From the NCBI GenBank assembly GCA_015183035.1, contig JACZZP010000004.1:372001-436000 (forward strand): a stretch of DNA of 64,000 nt, in the 5' to 3' direction. The notes under the pieces were generated by a model. The model was not told the origin of the DNA. It saw only the letters and a program-made list of their open reading frames with translations, and searched no databases. Origin of the DNA: Meloidogyne chitwoodi. Taxonomy: Eukaryota; Nematoda; Chromadorea; Rhabditida; Meloidogynidae. The stretch's first letter is position 1. Every line of letters starts with the position of its first letter. Below are positions 1-11,039 of this stretch, piece by piece. A program made the translations under genes and the position numbers.

Positions 1-446
1 TTAATTTCCAGTTTTTTGAAGAAAACCAAGAATTCGGTCACAGTTCGATCCCGATTTTCTTAAAAACTGGAAATGGGACAGTGAAATTGGATCGGGCTCC
101 GTTCCTGTAATCAATTAAATGAGAATTTAATTTCTTATCAAAACTCGTTTTGACTCATAAAATTAGATAGGTAAGAATCAAAGTTTGATTGGTGATTAAG
201 GTTTTGTTGAGATTGTTCTACACCTTTGAGGCAATTAAAAAGATTTCTTTTTTATTTTTCGATTATTTTTTGTTATACTTCAATTTTTTGTTGCATTGAA
301 AAGCTGAAATTACCGCGGCTGCTAGTCTTTTATTCGGAAAGAAAAAGTTCAAAGATGTTAAAATAAGGTATATAAGCTTAAAAAGTTAAGCTTTGAGCCA
401 TTCAAACTTTCCAATGCTTAATGTTTCTAGGTATTTTTATAATAAA
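1..446. other. AT-rich non-coding stretch with an 18S-like scrap
   Basis: No open frame or splice-linked exon is convincing here. Positions 303-326 read like the complement of the universal SSU rRNA 530-loop (core ATTACCGCGGCTGC at 309-322). I match about 22 of 24 bases to the conserved eukaryotic sequence from memory; the flanks do not continue into rRNA. The same core occurs inside the MITE copies at 27.7 and 54.1 kb, so this may be a remnant of that family. Confidence 0.4.
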
Positions 447-606
447 ACTAGTGAAAGCGTGCACTACTCAGTAGTGCAGTACATGGGATGTTAAGATTAC
501 ATGGGAAACATAAAAAAGTTGGAAAGTTAAAAAAATTTTGGGTAAAATTATTTTTGTGTTTTAAAAAGCCCTAACGGGCTTTGGGGCGCGCTTCGCGCGC
601 TGCTAG
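447..606 (+). repeat. ~160-bp element ending in GC hairpin plus CTAG, copy 1
   Basis: Begins ACTAGTG, followed by the palindrome GCACTACT-C-AGTAGTGC. Near the right end a hairpin AAAGCCC-TAAC-GGGCTTT is followed at once by GCGCGC-TTC-GCGCGC and then TGCTAG. A GC-rich hairpin a few bases before a CTRR terminus is the hallmark of Helitron 3' ends, so a short non-autonomous Helitron is the best guess. No canonical 5' TC end is obvious. Near-identical copies lie at 6,265-6,426 and 10,240-10,403. Confidence 0.5.
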
Positions 607-883
607 AATTTTAGAATGCTTATGTTAAATCTGTGGGGGTCCCATGCATGTTACACCTCGGGCCTTCGGGTCTCGCACATTTATAATAGTCGATTTCCCA
701 TTATCCCCAAGAAAACACGCCTTTTTTAAATTTATTTGGCCGTTTCAGTGCCACACTCAATTTGGGCAACAAAATGACCATGTCCATTGAATTCTCCATA
801 CTCGATTACCTATTATTCAATTAAATCCCGTATTATTTTTAAATATTTTTTTTATTAGGCTGTTTCATTGCCAGTAAGGATGG
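607..883. repeat. 118-bp satellite unit remnants, copy set 1
   Basis: Contains a unit starting near 739 (GTTTCAGTGCCACACTCAA, then ATGACCATGTCCATTGAATT, then CTCGATTACC) and the beginning of the next at about 858. The same unit is tandem at 10.53-10.98 kb and partly at 6.55-6.89 kb. A single GGCCTTCGG hairpin at about 660 links it to the 42-bp arrays. No coding evidence. Confidence 0.6.
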
Positions 884-2276
884 TTCACCTCGGGCTTTCG
901 CCCGAGTTTCTTCAGTACTGATGGATCACTCGGGCCTTCGGCCCTCGTTTTACAAATGGATCACTTCGGGCCTTGGGCCCTCGTTTCTTTATTACAGATG
1001 GATCACGGCTCTCGTTTCTTCATTATAGATGGATAAGCTCAGGCCTTCGGCCCTCAGTTTTTTAATACAGATGGATCAGCTCGGGCCTTTGGCCCTTGGT
1101 TCTTTAATACAGATGGATCACTCGGGCCTTCGGCCCTCGTTTCTTTATTATAGATGGATCACTCGGGCATCGGCCCTCGTTTCTTCACTATAGATGGATC
1201 ACCGCTGGCCTTCGGCTCTCGTTTCTTCACTATAGATGGGTCAACTCTGGTCTTCGGCTCTTGTTTCTTCATTGTAGATGGATCACCTCATAATCCCAAA
1301 TCTTGTGGATTACCTCAGGCCTTCGGCCCTCGGTTCTTTAATACAGATGGATCACCTAAGGCCTTCGGCCCTCGGTTCTTTAATACAGATGGATCACCTC
1401 AGGCCTTCGGCCCTCGCTTCTTTAATACAGATGGATCACCTCAGGCCTTCGGCCCTCGCTTCTTTAATACAGATGGATCACATCAGGCCTTCGGCCCTCG
1501 GTTCTTTAATACAGATGAATCAGGCCTTCGGCTCACGGTTCTTCATTGCAGATGGATGTCACTCCTCGGGTCTTCGGCCCTCGGTTCATCATTGAAGATG
1601 GGTGTCTCACCTTGGGCCTTATGCCCTCGGTTCTTTAGTACAGATGGATCACTCAGGCCTTCGGCCCTCGGTTCTTTAATACAGATGGATCACTTCAGGC
1701 CTTCGGTCCGCGGTTCTTTAATACAGATGGATGTCACACCTTGGGCCTTCGGCCCTCGTTTCTTCATTACAGATGGATCACTCAGGCCTTCGGCCCTCGG
1801 TTCTTTAAAACAGATGGATCACCTCAGGACTTCAGCCCTCGGTTCTATAATACAGATGGATCACCTCAGGCCTTCGGCCCTCGGTTCTTTAATACAGATG
1901 GTTCACTCAAGACTTCGGCCCTCGTTTCTTCATTACAGATGGATCACTCGGGCCTTCGGCCATCGTTTCTTTAATACAGATGGATCAGGCCTTCGGCTCT
2001 CGGTTCATCATTGAAGATGGGTGTCTCACCTTGGGCCTTCGGCCCTCGGTTCTTTAATACAGATGGATCACCTCAGCCTTCGGCCCTCGGCTCTTTAATA
2101 CAGATGGATTACCTTGGGCCTTCGGCCCTCGGTTCTTTAATACAGATGGATTACCTCAGGCCTTCGGCCCTCGTTTCTTTATTAAAGATGGATCACCTCG
2201 GGTCTTCTTCCCTCGTTTCTTCATTATATATGGATCACCGCTGGCCTTCGGCTCTCGTTTCTTCATTACATATGGG
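884..2276. repeat. 42-bp hairpin tandem array 1
   Basis: About 33 degenerate copies of a 42-bp unit built on GGGCCTTCGGCCC (5-bp stem, TTC loop) followed by TCGGTTCTTTAATACAGATG and GATCACCTC. Some units vary by a few bases. Because 42 is a multiple of three, all three forward frames stay open for long stretches and encode 14-residue repeats such as AFGPRFFNTDGSPQ. That explains the 286-codon frame here, which I do not regard as a gene. Region 1,505-2,070 recurs almost exactly at 3,839-4,655 with about 210 bp extra. Confidence 0.85.
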
Positions 2277-3380
2277 CGTCAGTAAAAAAATTCCAGAGAA
2301 TTCATTGGACTCTAACTATATGAGACTCAAGTGTACCCGAACATGTGATATATTTTTCGAACCGTCATTGGATGCTCTAAAACATAATCTGTTAAAATAC
2401 AATTTATTGACTCGATTAATACACCCCACCCCGTGAACCCCAAAGGAAACAAAATGTCGACTTGACTCAACTTTGTCAAAATTGACCCGAAAAATTTACA
2501 AAAAATATTTTTAGAATCAGCTCATCAAGGGCTTTCAAATGATATATCATTTGCCAATATTACATTAATTTTTATGTTTGCCATTTTTGGCTTCAAAATT
2601 TTGGATGAGATTTTATGACCAAAACTTAAAAAAATCATAACTTTTTCAAAAGGAACCTTTTTTAAAAATTTTAAAATACTATTAGGTGTTAAAAATTATG
2701 CTTCATTTTATAAAAATACTTTCAACCTGATCCCATGGCAAAAAACCTCAAATTTTTTCAAAAAACCGAAAAATTTAAAATTTTCAAAAAATCGACCCTA
2801 ACTACCCCTAACCTCAAAATTTTTCAACTTTTTCTTCACTCAAAAAATAACTAATTTTTTGCTTTATTTAATAAACTTATTTTATTAGGATCAGAATTAA
2901 ACTCATCAAGATAAGGTCAATTGAAAATTTCCGAAAATATAGCAAAAGGGGTACCCCTTTGGAAAAATAATGTCAAAATTTTTATTCCGATTTTTTTGAA
3001 AAAAATATCTTTTATGGGGTAAAAACACATGCTGAACACGAATCCATAATCAAAAAAAATTTTAAAAAATTTCCCCGCAAAGTTAAGGTCAAATAACTGT
3101 TAAAATCCCCATTTCAAGACTCATATCTCCCCAAATCTTAATCCAAGCCTCAAATGTCTCACAAACATTTTGTAACTACATCTCTTGGCTACAAATACTT
3201 CAACTACCTCCAAATCCCCCAGATTCATTCTCGCACTGAAAAATCCAATTTAAAACTTCAAGCGAACATTTCAGTGCCACACTCAAACTTGGAAACAAAA
3301 TAACCATGCTGAAAAAATTCTCCATACTCGATTCCCATTGAATTCCCCATACTCGATAACCTAATATCCCAATGTTTTAT
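2273..3380. repeat. Long AT-rich dispersed module, copy 1
   Basis: A ~0.9-1.1-kb module carrying landmarks such as ATCAGCTCATCAAGGGCTTT, ATGATATATCATTTGCC, CATAACTTTTTCAAAAGGAA and GGGGTACCCCTTTGG. Other copies are at about 4.87-5.56, 7.65-8.52, 8.83-9.69 and 23.69-24.56 kb. The leader at 2,273-2,470 recurs at 23,490-23,690. No transposase, long frame or clear terminal repeats are visible. It looks like satellite or a non-autonomous element body. Confidence 0.7.
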
Positions 3381-3382
3381 TC

Positions 3383-4866
3383 TGATGGATGGATCACTCG
3401 GGCCTTCGGCCCTCGTTTCTTTATTAAAGATGGATGTCACACCTTGGGCTTTCGGCTCTCGGTTCATAATTGCAGATGGGTGTCAGACCTCGGACCTTCG
3501 GCCCTCCGTTCAACTCGGGTCTTCGGCCCTCGTTATTTTATTACAAATGGATCACCTCGGGCCTTCGGCCCTCATTTATTTATTACAGATGGGTGTTGCT
3601 CGGGCCTTCGGCCCTCGTTCTTCATTGCAGATGGATGTCACTCCTCGGGCCTTCGGCCCTCGGTTCATCATTGAAGATGGGTGTTCACCTTGGGCCTTAT
3701 GCCCTCGGTTCTTTAATACAGATGGATCACCTCAGACCTTCGATCCTCGGTTCTATAATACAGATGGATCACCTCAGACCTTCGATCCTCGTTGCTTTAA
3801 TACAGATGGATCACTCGGGCCTTCGGCCCTCGGTTCTTTAATACAGATGAATCAGGCCTTCGGCTCACGGTTCTTCATTGCAGATGGATGTCACTCCTCG
3901 GGTCTTCGGCCCTCGGTTCATCATTGAAGATGGGTGTCTCACCTTGGGCCTTATGCCCTCGGTTCTTTAGTACAGATGGATCACTCAGGCCTTCGGCCCT
4001 CGGTTCTTTAATACAGATGGATCACTTCAGGCCTTCGGTCCGCGGTTCTTTAATACAGATGGATCACTTCAGGCCTTCGGCTCTCGGTTCTTTATTACAG
4101 ATGGATCACTATGGCTTTCGGCTCTCGTTTCTTCACTATAGATGGATCAACTCGGGCCTTCGGCCCTCGGTTCATAATTGCAGATGGGTGTCACACCTCG
4201 GGCCTTCGGCCCTCGTTCATCATTTCAGATGTGTGTTGCTCGGGCCTTCGGCCCTCATTTCTTTATTACAGATGGATGTCACACCTTGGGCCTTCGGCCC
4301 TCGTTTCTTCATTACAGATGGATCACTCAGGCCTTCGGCCCTCGGTTCTTTAAAACAGATGGATCACCTCAGGACTTCAGCCCTCGGTTCTATAATACAG
4401 ATGGATCACCTCAGGCCTTCGGCCCTCGGTTCTTTAATACAGATGGATCACCTCTGGCCTTCGGCCCTCGGTTCTTTAATACAGATGGATCACTCAAGAC
4501 TTCGGCCCTCGTTTCTTCATTACAGATGGATCACTCGGGCCTTCGGCCATCGTTTCTTTAATACAGATGGATCAGGCCTTCGGCTCTCGGTTCATCATTG
4601 AAGATGGGTGTCTCACCTTGGGCCTTCGGCCCTCGGTTCTTTAATACAGATGGATCACCTCAGCCTTCGGCCCTCGGTTCTATAATACAGATGGATCACT
4701 TCAGGCCTTCGGTCCGTGGTTCTTTAATACAGATGGATCAGGCCTTCGGCTCTCGGTTCTTCATTATATATGGATCACCTCGGGCCTTCGGCCCTTGTTT
4801 CTTCATTAAAGATGGAACACCTCAGGCCTTCGGCCCTTGTTTCTTCATTATAGATGGATCACCTCA
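3383..4866. repeat. 42-bp hairpin tandem array 2
   Basis: Second large array of the GGCCTTCGGCC unit, about 35 copies. It shares a long block with array 1 (3,839-4,655 versus 1,505-2,070), so the arrays grew by block duplication as well as unit by unit. Frames of 100-237 codons are open only because the period is divisible by three; they overlap in all three frames and carry no splice or start evidence. Confidence 0.85.
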
Positions 4867-5560
4867 TAACTCAAATTTTGACCAACCGTAACTTGGTCAA
4901 AATTGACCCGAAAAATTTACAAAAAATATTTTTAGAATCAGCTCATCAAGGGCTTTCAAATGATATATCATTTGCCCATATTACATTAATTTGGTGTATG
5001 CCATTTTTGGGCTCAAAATTTTTGATTAGATTTTATGCCCAAAACTTTAAAAAATCATAACTTTTTCAAAAGGAACCTTTTTTGAAAATTTTAAAATGCT
5101 ATTAAGTGTTAAAAATTATGCTTAATTTTATAAAAATACTTTCAATCTGATCACATGTCAAAAATTCCAAAATTTTTTCGTAAAACCGAAAAATTTCAAA
5201 TTTTCATAAATTCGACCCTAACTACACCCAACCATAAATTTTTTCAACTTTTTCTTCACTCAAAAAATAACTAATTTTTTGCTTTATTTAATAAGATTTG
5301 TTTCATTCAAATCCAATTAAAACTCGTAAAGTTAAGGTCAATTGAAAATTTCAGAAAATATTGCAAAAGGTGTACCCCTATGGAAAAATTTCAATAAATT
5401 AATTTAAATATTTTTTTCGTAAAAAAACAACTTTTATAGGGTAAAAATAATCCCAAACCTCGAATCCGTTCACAGAAAAATTTAAAAAAATTTATCTGTA
5501 AAGTTAGGGTCAAAAAACCCTTTTATTCGCGAAACTTTTTTGACTCTAACTTCCCCAGAC
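4867..5560. repeat. Long AT-rich dispersed module, copy 2 (shortened)
   Basis: Same landmarks as 2,470-3,380 (AACTTGGTCAAAATTGACCC at the left, CAAAAGGAACCTTTTTTGAA in the middle) but ending about 200 bp earlier. It directly follows array 2 just as copy 1 follows array 1, so array plus module forms a higher-order unit of roughly 2.5 kb. Confidence 0.7.
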
Positions 5561-6264
5561 TCAAGTGAATCCCCAGCATGTTATATATATTCTTGACTCT
5601 CATTGCATCCCCTATCATCTTACCTATATGGCACTCAAAAAGCATGCACCGAACTACCCAGTCAACCCACTTCAGTGTTATTTTCTGACTCTAACTCCAT
5701 CAGACTCAAGTGGACCCCCATCATGTTATATATATTCTTAACTCTCATTGCATTCCCTATTATCTTAACTATATGGCACTCAAAAAGAAGGCACCGAACT
5801 ATCCCGCAATCCGTTTCAGTGCCAATTTTGAGTGCCACCCAAATTTTAGTTCTAAAAAAACATTCTTCCTTGAATGATACATTTATGCCCAAAATTTGGT
5901 CCCAATATATCAATTCCGCATCAAGTTAAGGCTCGGCGAATATATGGGGCGTCTGCGAACTCACCTGTACCGGGTCCCCCGTTGCAATTTTTCAAAATTT
6001 TTTTTTTCCATTAACATCCACTAATCGTGAACCGCGTCCCTCGAAGCAAGACCTTGACCCCTTTCTATTGAATTTTTTCGAGATAACGAAAGTGCCATGG
6101 TCGTTTCGGTGCCTTGCGACACTCGCACCAAAAAGTCTATAGTTTTCCTGAATGCACCTCAAAAAGTACCCCCCGACAGATAAAACTTTCACGGGGCTCC
6201 CGGTATTTTAAAATCAGTTATGAGTTTTGAAAGCCCACTTCACACTAAATTATATTTAAGAGTA
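5561..6264. repeat. Intermediate satellite modules
   Basis: Two adjacent partial copies of a block with GACTCTAACT, AGACTCAAGTG and CATGTTATATATATTCTT (about 5,545-5,800), then GGCGAATATATGGGGCG at about 5,935. A second block (5,990-6,240) contains ACCTTGACCCCTTTCTATTG and AAAAAGTCTATAGTTTTCCT. Relatives are at 7.38-7.65 and 23.2-23.5 kb (first block) and at 9.96-10.23 and 24.9-25.19 kb (second block). Short open frames look incidental. Confidence 0.6.
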
Positions 6265-6426
6265 ACTAGTGGAAGCGTGCTCTACTCAGTAGTGCAGTAC
6301 ATGGGATATTAAGATAACATGGGAAACATAAAAAATTTGGAAAGTTAAAAAAATTTTGGGTAAAAAAATATTTATGGGTATTGAAAAGCCCTAACGGGCT
6401 TTGGGGCGCGCTTCGCGCGCTGCTAG
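6265..6426 (+). repeat. ~160-bp element ending in GC hairpin plus CTAG, copy 2
   Basis: Matches the copy at 447-606 over its full length, with small changes in the AT-rich middle and at the first palindrome (GCTCTACT in place of GCACTACT). The flanks after CTAG differ from copies 1 and 3 only moderately, so mobility is not proven; the copies may have spread with the satellite. Confidence 0.5.
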
Positions 6427-6990
6427 AAGTTTTAAATATTCTTGTTAAATGTGCGGGGGTCCCAATGTTTGTTACACCTCGGGCCTTCGGCCCTCGCACC
6501 TTCATAATAGTCGATTTCCCATTATCCCCATGAAATCACGACTTTTTTAAATTTATTTGGCCATTTCAGTGCCACACTCAATTTCGGCACCAAAATGACC
6601 ATGCCCATTGAATTCACCATACTCGATTACCTATTATTCCCTTAAATTCCGTATTATTTTTAAATATTTTTTTATTAGGCTGTTTCATTGCGACATACAA
6701 CTCTGGCACCATAATAACCTGTCCCAAAAAATTCCCCATAGTCGATTATGATTATCTCCAATAAATCTCACATTATTTTTGAATAAATATTTAATAGGTC
6801 GTTTCAAGGCCACACTCAATTTGGGCACGAAAATGACCATGTCCATTGAATTCTCCATACTCGATTATCCATTGTCCCAATGTTTTATCATTCTGATGTT
6901 ATCAACTCGGGACTTCGGCCCTCAGTTACAACTTTGCAGATGGATGTCACATCTCGGACCTTCGGCCCTCGGTTCATCATTGCAGATGGC
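6427..6990. repeat. 118-bp satellite units plus a short 42-bp-array scrap
   Basis: Three units of the ~118-bp satellite (GCCACACTCAA ... AAAATGACCATG ... ATACTCGATTA) lie at about 6,550-6,890. Two or three degenerate GGACTTCGGCCC units follow at 6,900-6,990. No gene. Confidence 0.65.
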
Positions 6991-7107
6991 TTGAGTCAAA
7001 CTTGAGCCACTGAGCCAAACTTGAGCCAAACCTGAGCCAAACTTGAGCCAAACTTGAGTCAAACTTGATCAAACCTGAGCCAAACATGAGCCAAACCTGA
7101 GCCAAAC
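6989..7107. repeat. 11-bp tandem repeat
   Basis: About ten copies of GAGCCAAACTT with single-base variants (GAGTCAAACTT, GAGCCAAACCT). It abuts the satellite array on its left. Simple tandem repeat without coding potential that I can support. Confidence 0.85.
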
Positions 7108-8540
7108 TCTTTTCCCTTAAATAAAAAAAGTAAAAAAAAATAAATAATAATCGCGCCAGTTAATTGAAGGTGCAGGCAAGAAGAATGAATGAGAGTGAAG
7201 AAAAGTGGCTGCTTTTATACTATTAATTTCAACTAAAAATTCTTGAAAAAATTTTTTTCGTAAAAAATGTCTTATATGGGGTAAAAATAGCCCCTGAATT
7301 CAAATCCAAAGTCAGAAAAATTTTCAAAAATTTCCTCTCAAAGTTAAAGTCAAAAAACCCATTTAGTCGCGAAACATTTAAAGACTAACTCCCCCAGACT
7401 CTAATAAATCAACAACATGTTATATATATTCTTAAATCTCATTTAATGTTTTATCAAATGGCATATTTGACACTCAACATTTTGGCACTGAACTGTCCCG
7501 TCAACCCATTTCAGTGCCAGATTTGTGTGTCATCCTACTATAAAATATAAAGATTACTTTTTCATCGAATGATGCATACATGTAGAAAATTTGGACTTAA
7601 TAGATCAAATGCCCATGAAGTTATGGCTCGGCGAATATATGGGGCGCCCACTCAACTTGGTCAATATTGACCCAAAAAATTAACAAAAAATTTTTTTGGA
7701 ATCAGCTCGTCAATGGCTTCCAAATAATACCTTATTTACTCAAATTACATAATTTTTGTGGATGGCTATTGTTGACCTCAAAATTTTTGATTAAATTTTA
7801 TACCCAAATTTTTAAAAATTCATAACTTTTTTAAAAGTAACCTTTTTTGAATATTTTAAAATTTTAATAGGTGTCAAAAAATATTTTTAATTTTTTAAAA
7901 ATACATTGAGTTCAATCCTATGGCAAAACCCCGAAAAATTTTCAAAAAACCGAAAATTTTTGAATTTTCAGAAATTCAACCATAACTACACCAATCTATA
8001 AAATTTTTCAATTTTTTCTTCACTGAAAAAATAAATAATTTTTTGCTTTATTTCATGAAATTCATTTCATTCCAATCAGACCGAAATTCACAAAGTTAAG
8101 GTAAATTGAAGTTTAACCAAAATATTCCAACAGGGGTACCCCTTTGGCAAAATTTTGTTAAATTTTTTTAAATATTTTATTATAAAAAATCGTCTTTTAA
8201 GGGGTAAAATTACACCTTGATCACGAATACATACTCAGGAAAATTTTAAAATTTTTTCAAAAAGTTTGGGTCAAAAAATATTTTGAGTTCTCAATTTCTG
8301 ACTTATATCTCCCAAAATTTTAACCCGAGACTCAAGTGGCCAACAAACTTTTTATAGCCGCAACTCATGGCCACAAATTTCTCAACTGCACCAAAAACCC
8401 CCGACTTTAATTTCCCATTAAAAAATGCATTTTAAATCTTCATCCGGCCATTTCAGTTCCACACTCAAACTTGACACCAAAATGACCATCCTATTGTACT
8501 CTCCATAGTCGATAACCTAATATCCCAATGTTTTATTCAG
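7108..8540. repeat. Satellite modules including long AT-rich module copy 3
   Basis: 7,220-7,650 repeats the block seen at 5,545-5,960, including GGCGAATATATGGGGCG near 7,630. 7,650-8,520 is a more diverged copy of the long AT-rich module (GACCCAAAAAATTAACAAAA, GGGGTACCCCTTTGGC). No coding evidence. Confidence 0.65.
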
Positions 8541-8542
8541 AT

Positions 8543-8812
8543 GGATGGAACCTCGGATCTTCGGCCCCGAATAATCATTGCAGATTGGTGTCTCACCTCA
8601 AACCTTCGGCCCCATTTCTTTATACAGATGGATCACCTCGGGCCTTCGGCCCTCGTTTCTTCACTATAGATGGATCACTTCGGGACTTCTGCCCTCGTTT
8701 CTTCATTATATATGGATCACCTCGGGCCTTCGGCCCTCGGTTCTTTATTACAGATGGATCACCTCGGGCATTCGGCCTTTGTTTCTCATTATAGATGGAT
8801 CACCTCATAATC
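8543..8812. repeat. 42-bp hairpin tandem array 3 (short)
   Basis: About six copies of the GGCCTTCGGCC unit, again placed directly before a copy of the long AT-rich module. The order module, array, module is the same as at 2.3-5.5 kb. Confidence 0.85.
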
Positions 8813-9690
8813 CCAAATGTTGACCAACCGTAACTTGGTCAAAAATGGCTCAAGAATTTAAATAAAAATATTTTTAGACTCAGCTTTATGAGGGCTTTCA
8901 AATGATATATCATTTGCCAATATTACATTAATTTTTATGTTGGCCATTTTTGGCTTCAAAATTTTAGATGAGATTTTATGACCAAAACTTAAAAAAATCA
9001 TAACTTTTTCAAAAGGAACCTTTTTTGAAAATTTTAAAATACTAATAGGTGTTAAAAATTATGCTTCATTTTATAAAAATACTTTCAATCTGATCCCATG
9101 GCAAAAATTCCAAAATTTTTTCGAAAAACCGAAAGATTTCAAATTTTCAAAAAATCGACCCTAACTGCCCCTAACCTCAAAATTTTTCAACTTTTTCTTT
9201 ATTCAAAAAATAACTAATTTTTTGCTTTATTTAATAAAATTTGTTTCATTCAAATCCAATTAAAACTCGCAAAGTTAAGGTCAATTGAAAATTTCCGAAA
9301 ATATAGCAAAAGGGTTACCCCTTTGGAAAAATAATGTCAAAATTTTTATTCCGATTTTTTTGAAAAAAATATCTTTTATGAGGTAAAAACACATGCTGAA
9401 CACGAATAAAATATCAGAAAAATTAAAAAAAATTTGCCCGCAAAGTTAAGGTCAAATAACTGTTAAAATCCCCATTTCAAGACTCATATCTCCCAAAATC
9501 TTAATCCAAGACTCAAATGTCTCACAAACATTTTGTAACTACATCTCTCGGCTACAAATACTTCAATTACCTCCAAATCCCCCAGATTCATTCTCGCACT
9601 CAAAAATCCAATTTAAAACTTCAACCGGCCATTTCAGTGCCGCACTCAAACTCTGCACCAAAGTGACCCATCCCAGACATTTTCTCATAC
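8813..9690. repeat. Long AT-rich dispersed module, copy 4
   Basis: Close match to copy 1 from about 8,835 (CAACCGTAACTTGGTCAAAA) to 9,690, including GGGGTAAAAACACATGCTGA-like and CTCATATCTCCC landmarks. Non-coding. Confidence 0.7.
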
Positions 9691-10239
9691 TCCAATACTA
9701 TTTATAAAAAAATAAAAAAATTTTTATATAAAGGCATCAAAAAATCGTATTGTTCAGTACCACACTCATCTCGGGCACCGAAATAACCCTTCCCAAAAAA
9801 TTCTCCGTATCCATTTACCCATTATCCCTCCCAACCATTTTTCCCTATAACCCCCCATTCTCTAAATAGCATTTGCAAGATTTGGTCACTGAACTAATTT
9901 TACGACAAAATGCCAGCATTTAAAAAGGGTTGAGAAGGCACTTCGACCCTTAGAATTGAAATTAAAAAAAAATTTTTTTTTCCAAAAAAATCCACTAATC
10001 GTGGGCCATGATCCTACCAGCAAGACCTTAACCCCTTTCTATTGAACTTTTTCGAGATAGCAAAAGTGCTATGGTCGTTTTAGTGCCTTGCTACGCCCGC
10101 ACCAAAAAGTCTATATTTTTCCTATATGCGCCCCAAAAAGTACCCCCCGACATGTGCAACTTTCAAGGAGCTCCCACTTTTTAAAAATCACTTATGAGTT
10201 TTGAAAGGGTCACTTTGGGTAAAATTATATAATATATAC
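9691..10239. repeat. Satellite module with CAAGACCTTAACCCC block
   Basis: Repeats the block at 5,990-6,240 (GTGCCTTGC, AAAAAGTCTATA, AAAGTACCCCCCGAC) and leads directly into the 160-bp hairpin element, exactly as at 5.99-6.26 kb. This supports a shared higher-order unit. Confidence 0.6.
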
Positions 10240-10403
10240 ACTAGTGGAAGCGTGCTCTACTCAGTAGTGCAGTACATGGGGAATATTAAATAACATTAAT
10301 ATATTTAAAAATTTGGAAAGTTAAAAAAAATTTTGGGTAAAAATTATTTTTTGGGTTTTAAAAAGCCCTAACGGGCTTTGGGGCGCGCTTCGCGCGCTGC
10401 TAG
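10240..10403 (+). repeat. ~160-bp element ending in GC hairpin plus CTAG, copy 3
   Basis: Third copy: ACTAGTGGAAGCGTGC at the left, hairpins AAGCCC-TAAC-GGGCTT and GCGCGC-TTC-GCGCGC at the right, terminating TGCTAG. About 85-90 percent like the others by eye, with the AT-rich middle diverging most and both terminal hairpins conserved. Confidence 0.5.
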
Positions 10404-10529
10404 AATTTTTAGATACTCTTGTTAAATTTACTTGGGTCCCAATGTATGTTACACCTCAGGCCTTCGGCCTCGCACCTTCATAATAATCGATTTTTCATTA
10501 TCACCACGACACAACTTTTTTTTAAAATT

Positions 10530-10985
10530 TATTAGTTATTTGGCTATTTCAATGCCACACACAAACTTGGCACCAAAATGACCATTCCCATTGAATTTCT
10601 CATACTCGATTACATATTATCCCCTTAAATTCCGTATTATTTTCAATTTATTTTTATTAGGCTGTTTCAGTGCCGCACTCAAACTTGACACCAAAATGAC
10701 CCTTCCCATTGAATTCCCCATACTCGATTACATATTATCCCCTTAAATTCCGTATTATTTTCAATTTATTTTTATTAGGCTGTTTCAGTGCCGTACTCAA
10801 ACTTGACACCAAAATGACCCTTCCCATTGAATTCCCCATACTCGATTACATATTATCCCCTTAAATTCCGTATTATTTTCAATTTTTTTATTAGGCCATT
10901 TCAGTGCCACACTCAATTTAGACAACAAAATGACCCTTACCATTGAATTCCTCATACTCGATTACCTATTATCTCCTAAAAAGTT
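10530..10985. repeat. 118-bp tandem satellite
   Basis: Nearly four head-to-tail units; GCTGTTTCAG starts at 10,661 and 10,779 and its variant GCCATTTCAG at 10,895 (spacings 118 and 116). Inner landmarks are CACTCAAACTTGACACCAAA and CCATACTCGATTAC. The two central units are almost identical, suggesting recent amplification. Confidence 0.9.
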
Positions 10986-11039
10986 GCTCGAAATGTCTTT
11001 ATGTTTTAATAACAAAATTAGCTTTAAAAGAAAATAATT

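Noticed and set aside
303..326. rRNA gene
   Set aside because: Only a ~24-bp match to the SSU 530-loop complement; flanks are unrelated to rRNA.
1154..2436. Long open frames of 286, 141, 105 and 77 codons in the left array
   Set aside because: They overlap in all three forward frames and consist of the 42-bp tandem repeat; openness follows from a stop-free unit with period divisible by three. No start context, splice sites or unique protein segment.
3372..5060. Frames of 237, 180, 127, 123, 100 and 97 codons in the second array
   Set aside because: Same explanation as array 1; they cross from repeat into AT-rich module without any gene feature.
10661..10905. CTGTTTCA in the 118-bp satellite, identical to the C. 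elegans piRNA core motif
   Set aside because: It is one fixed position in a tandem satellite whose downstream sequence is the same in every copy, unlike a piRNA locus; treated as coincidence.
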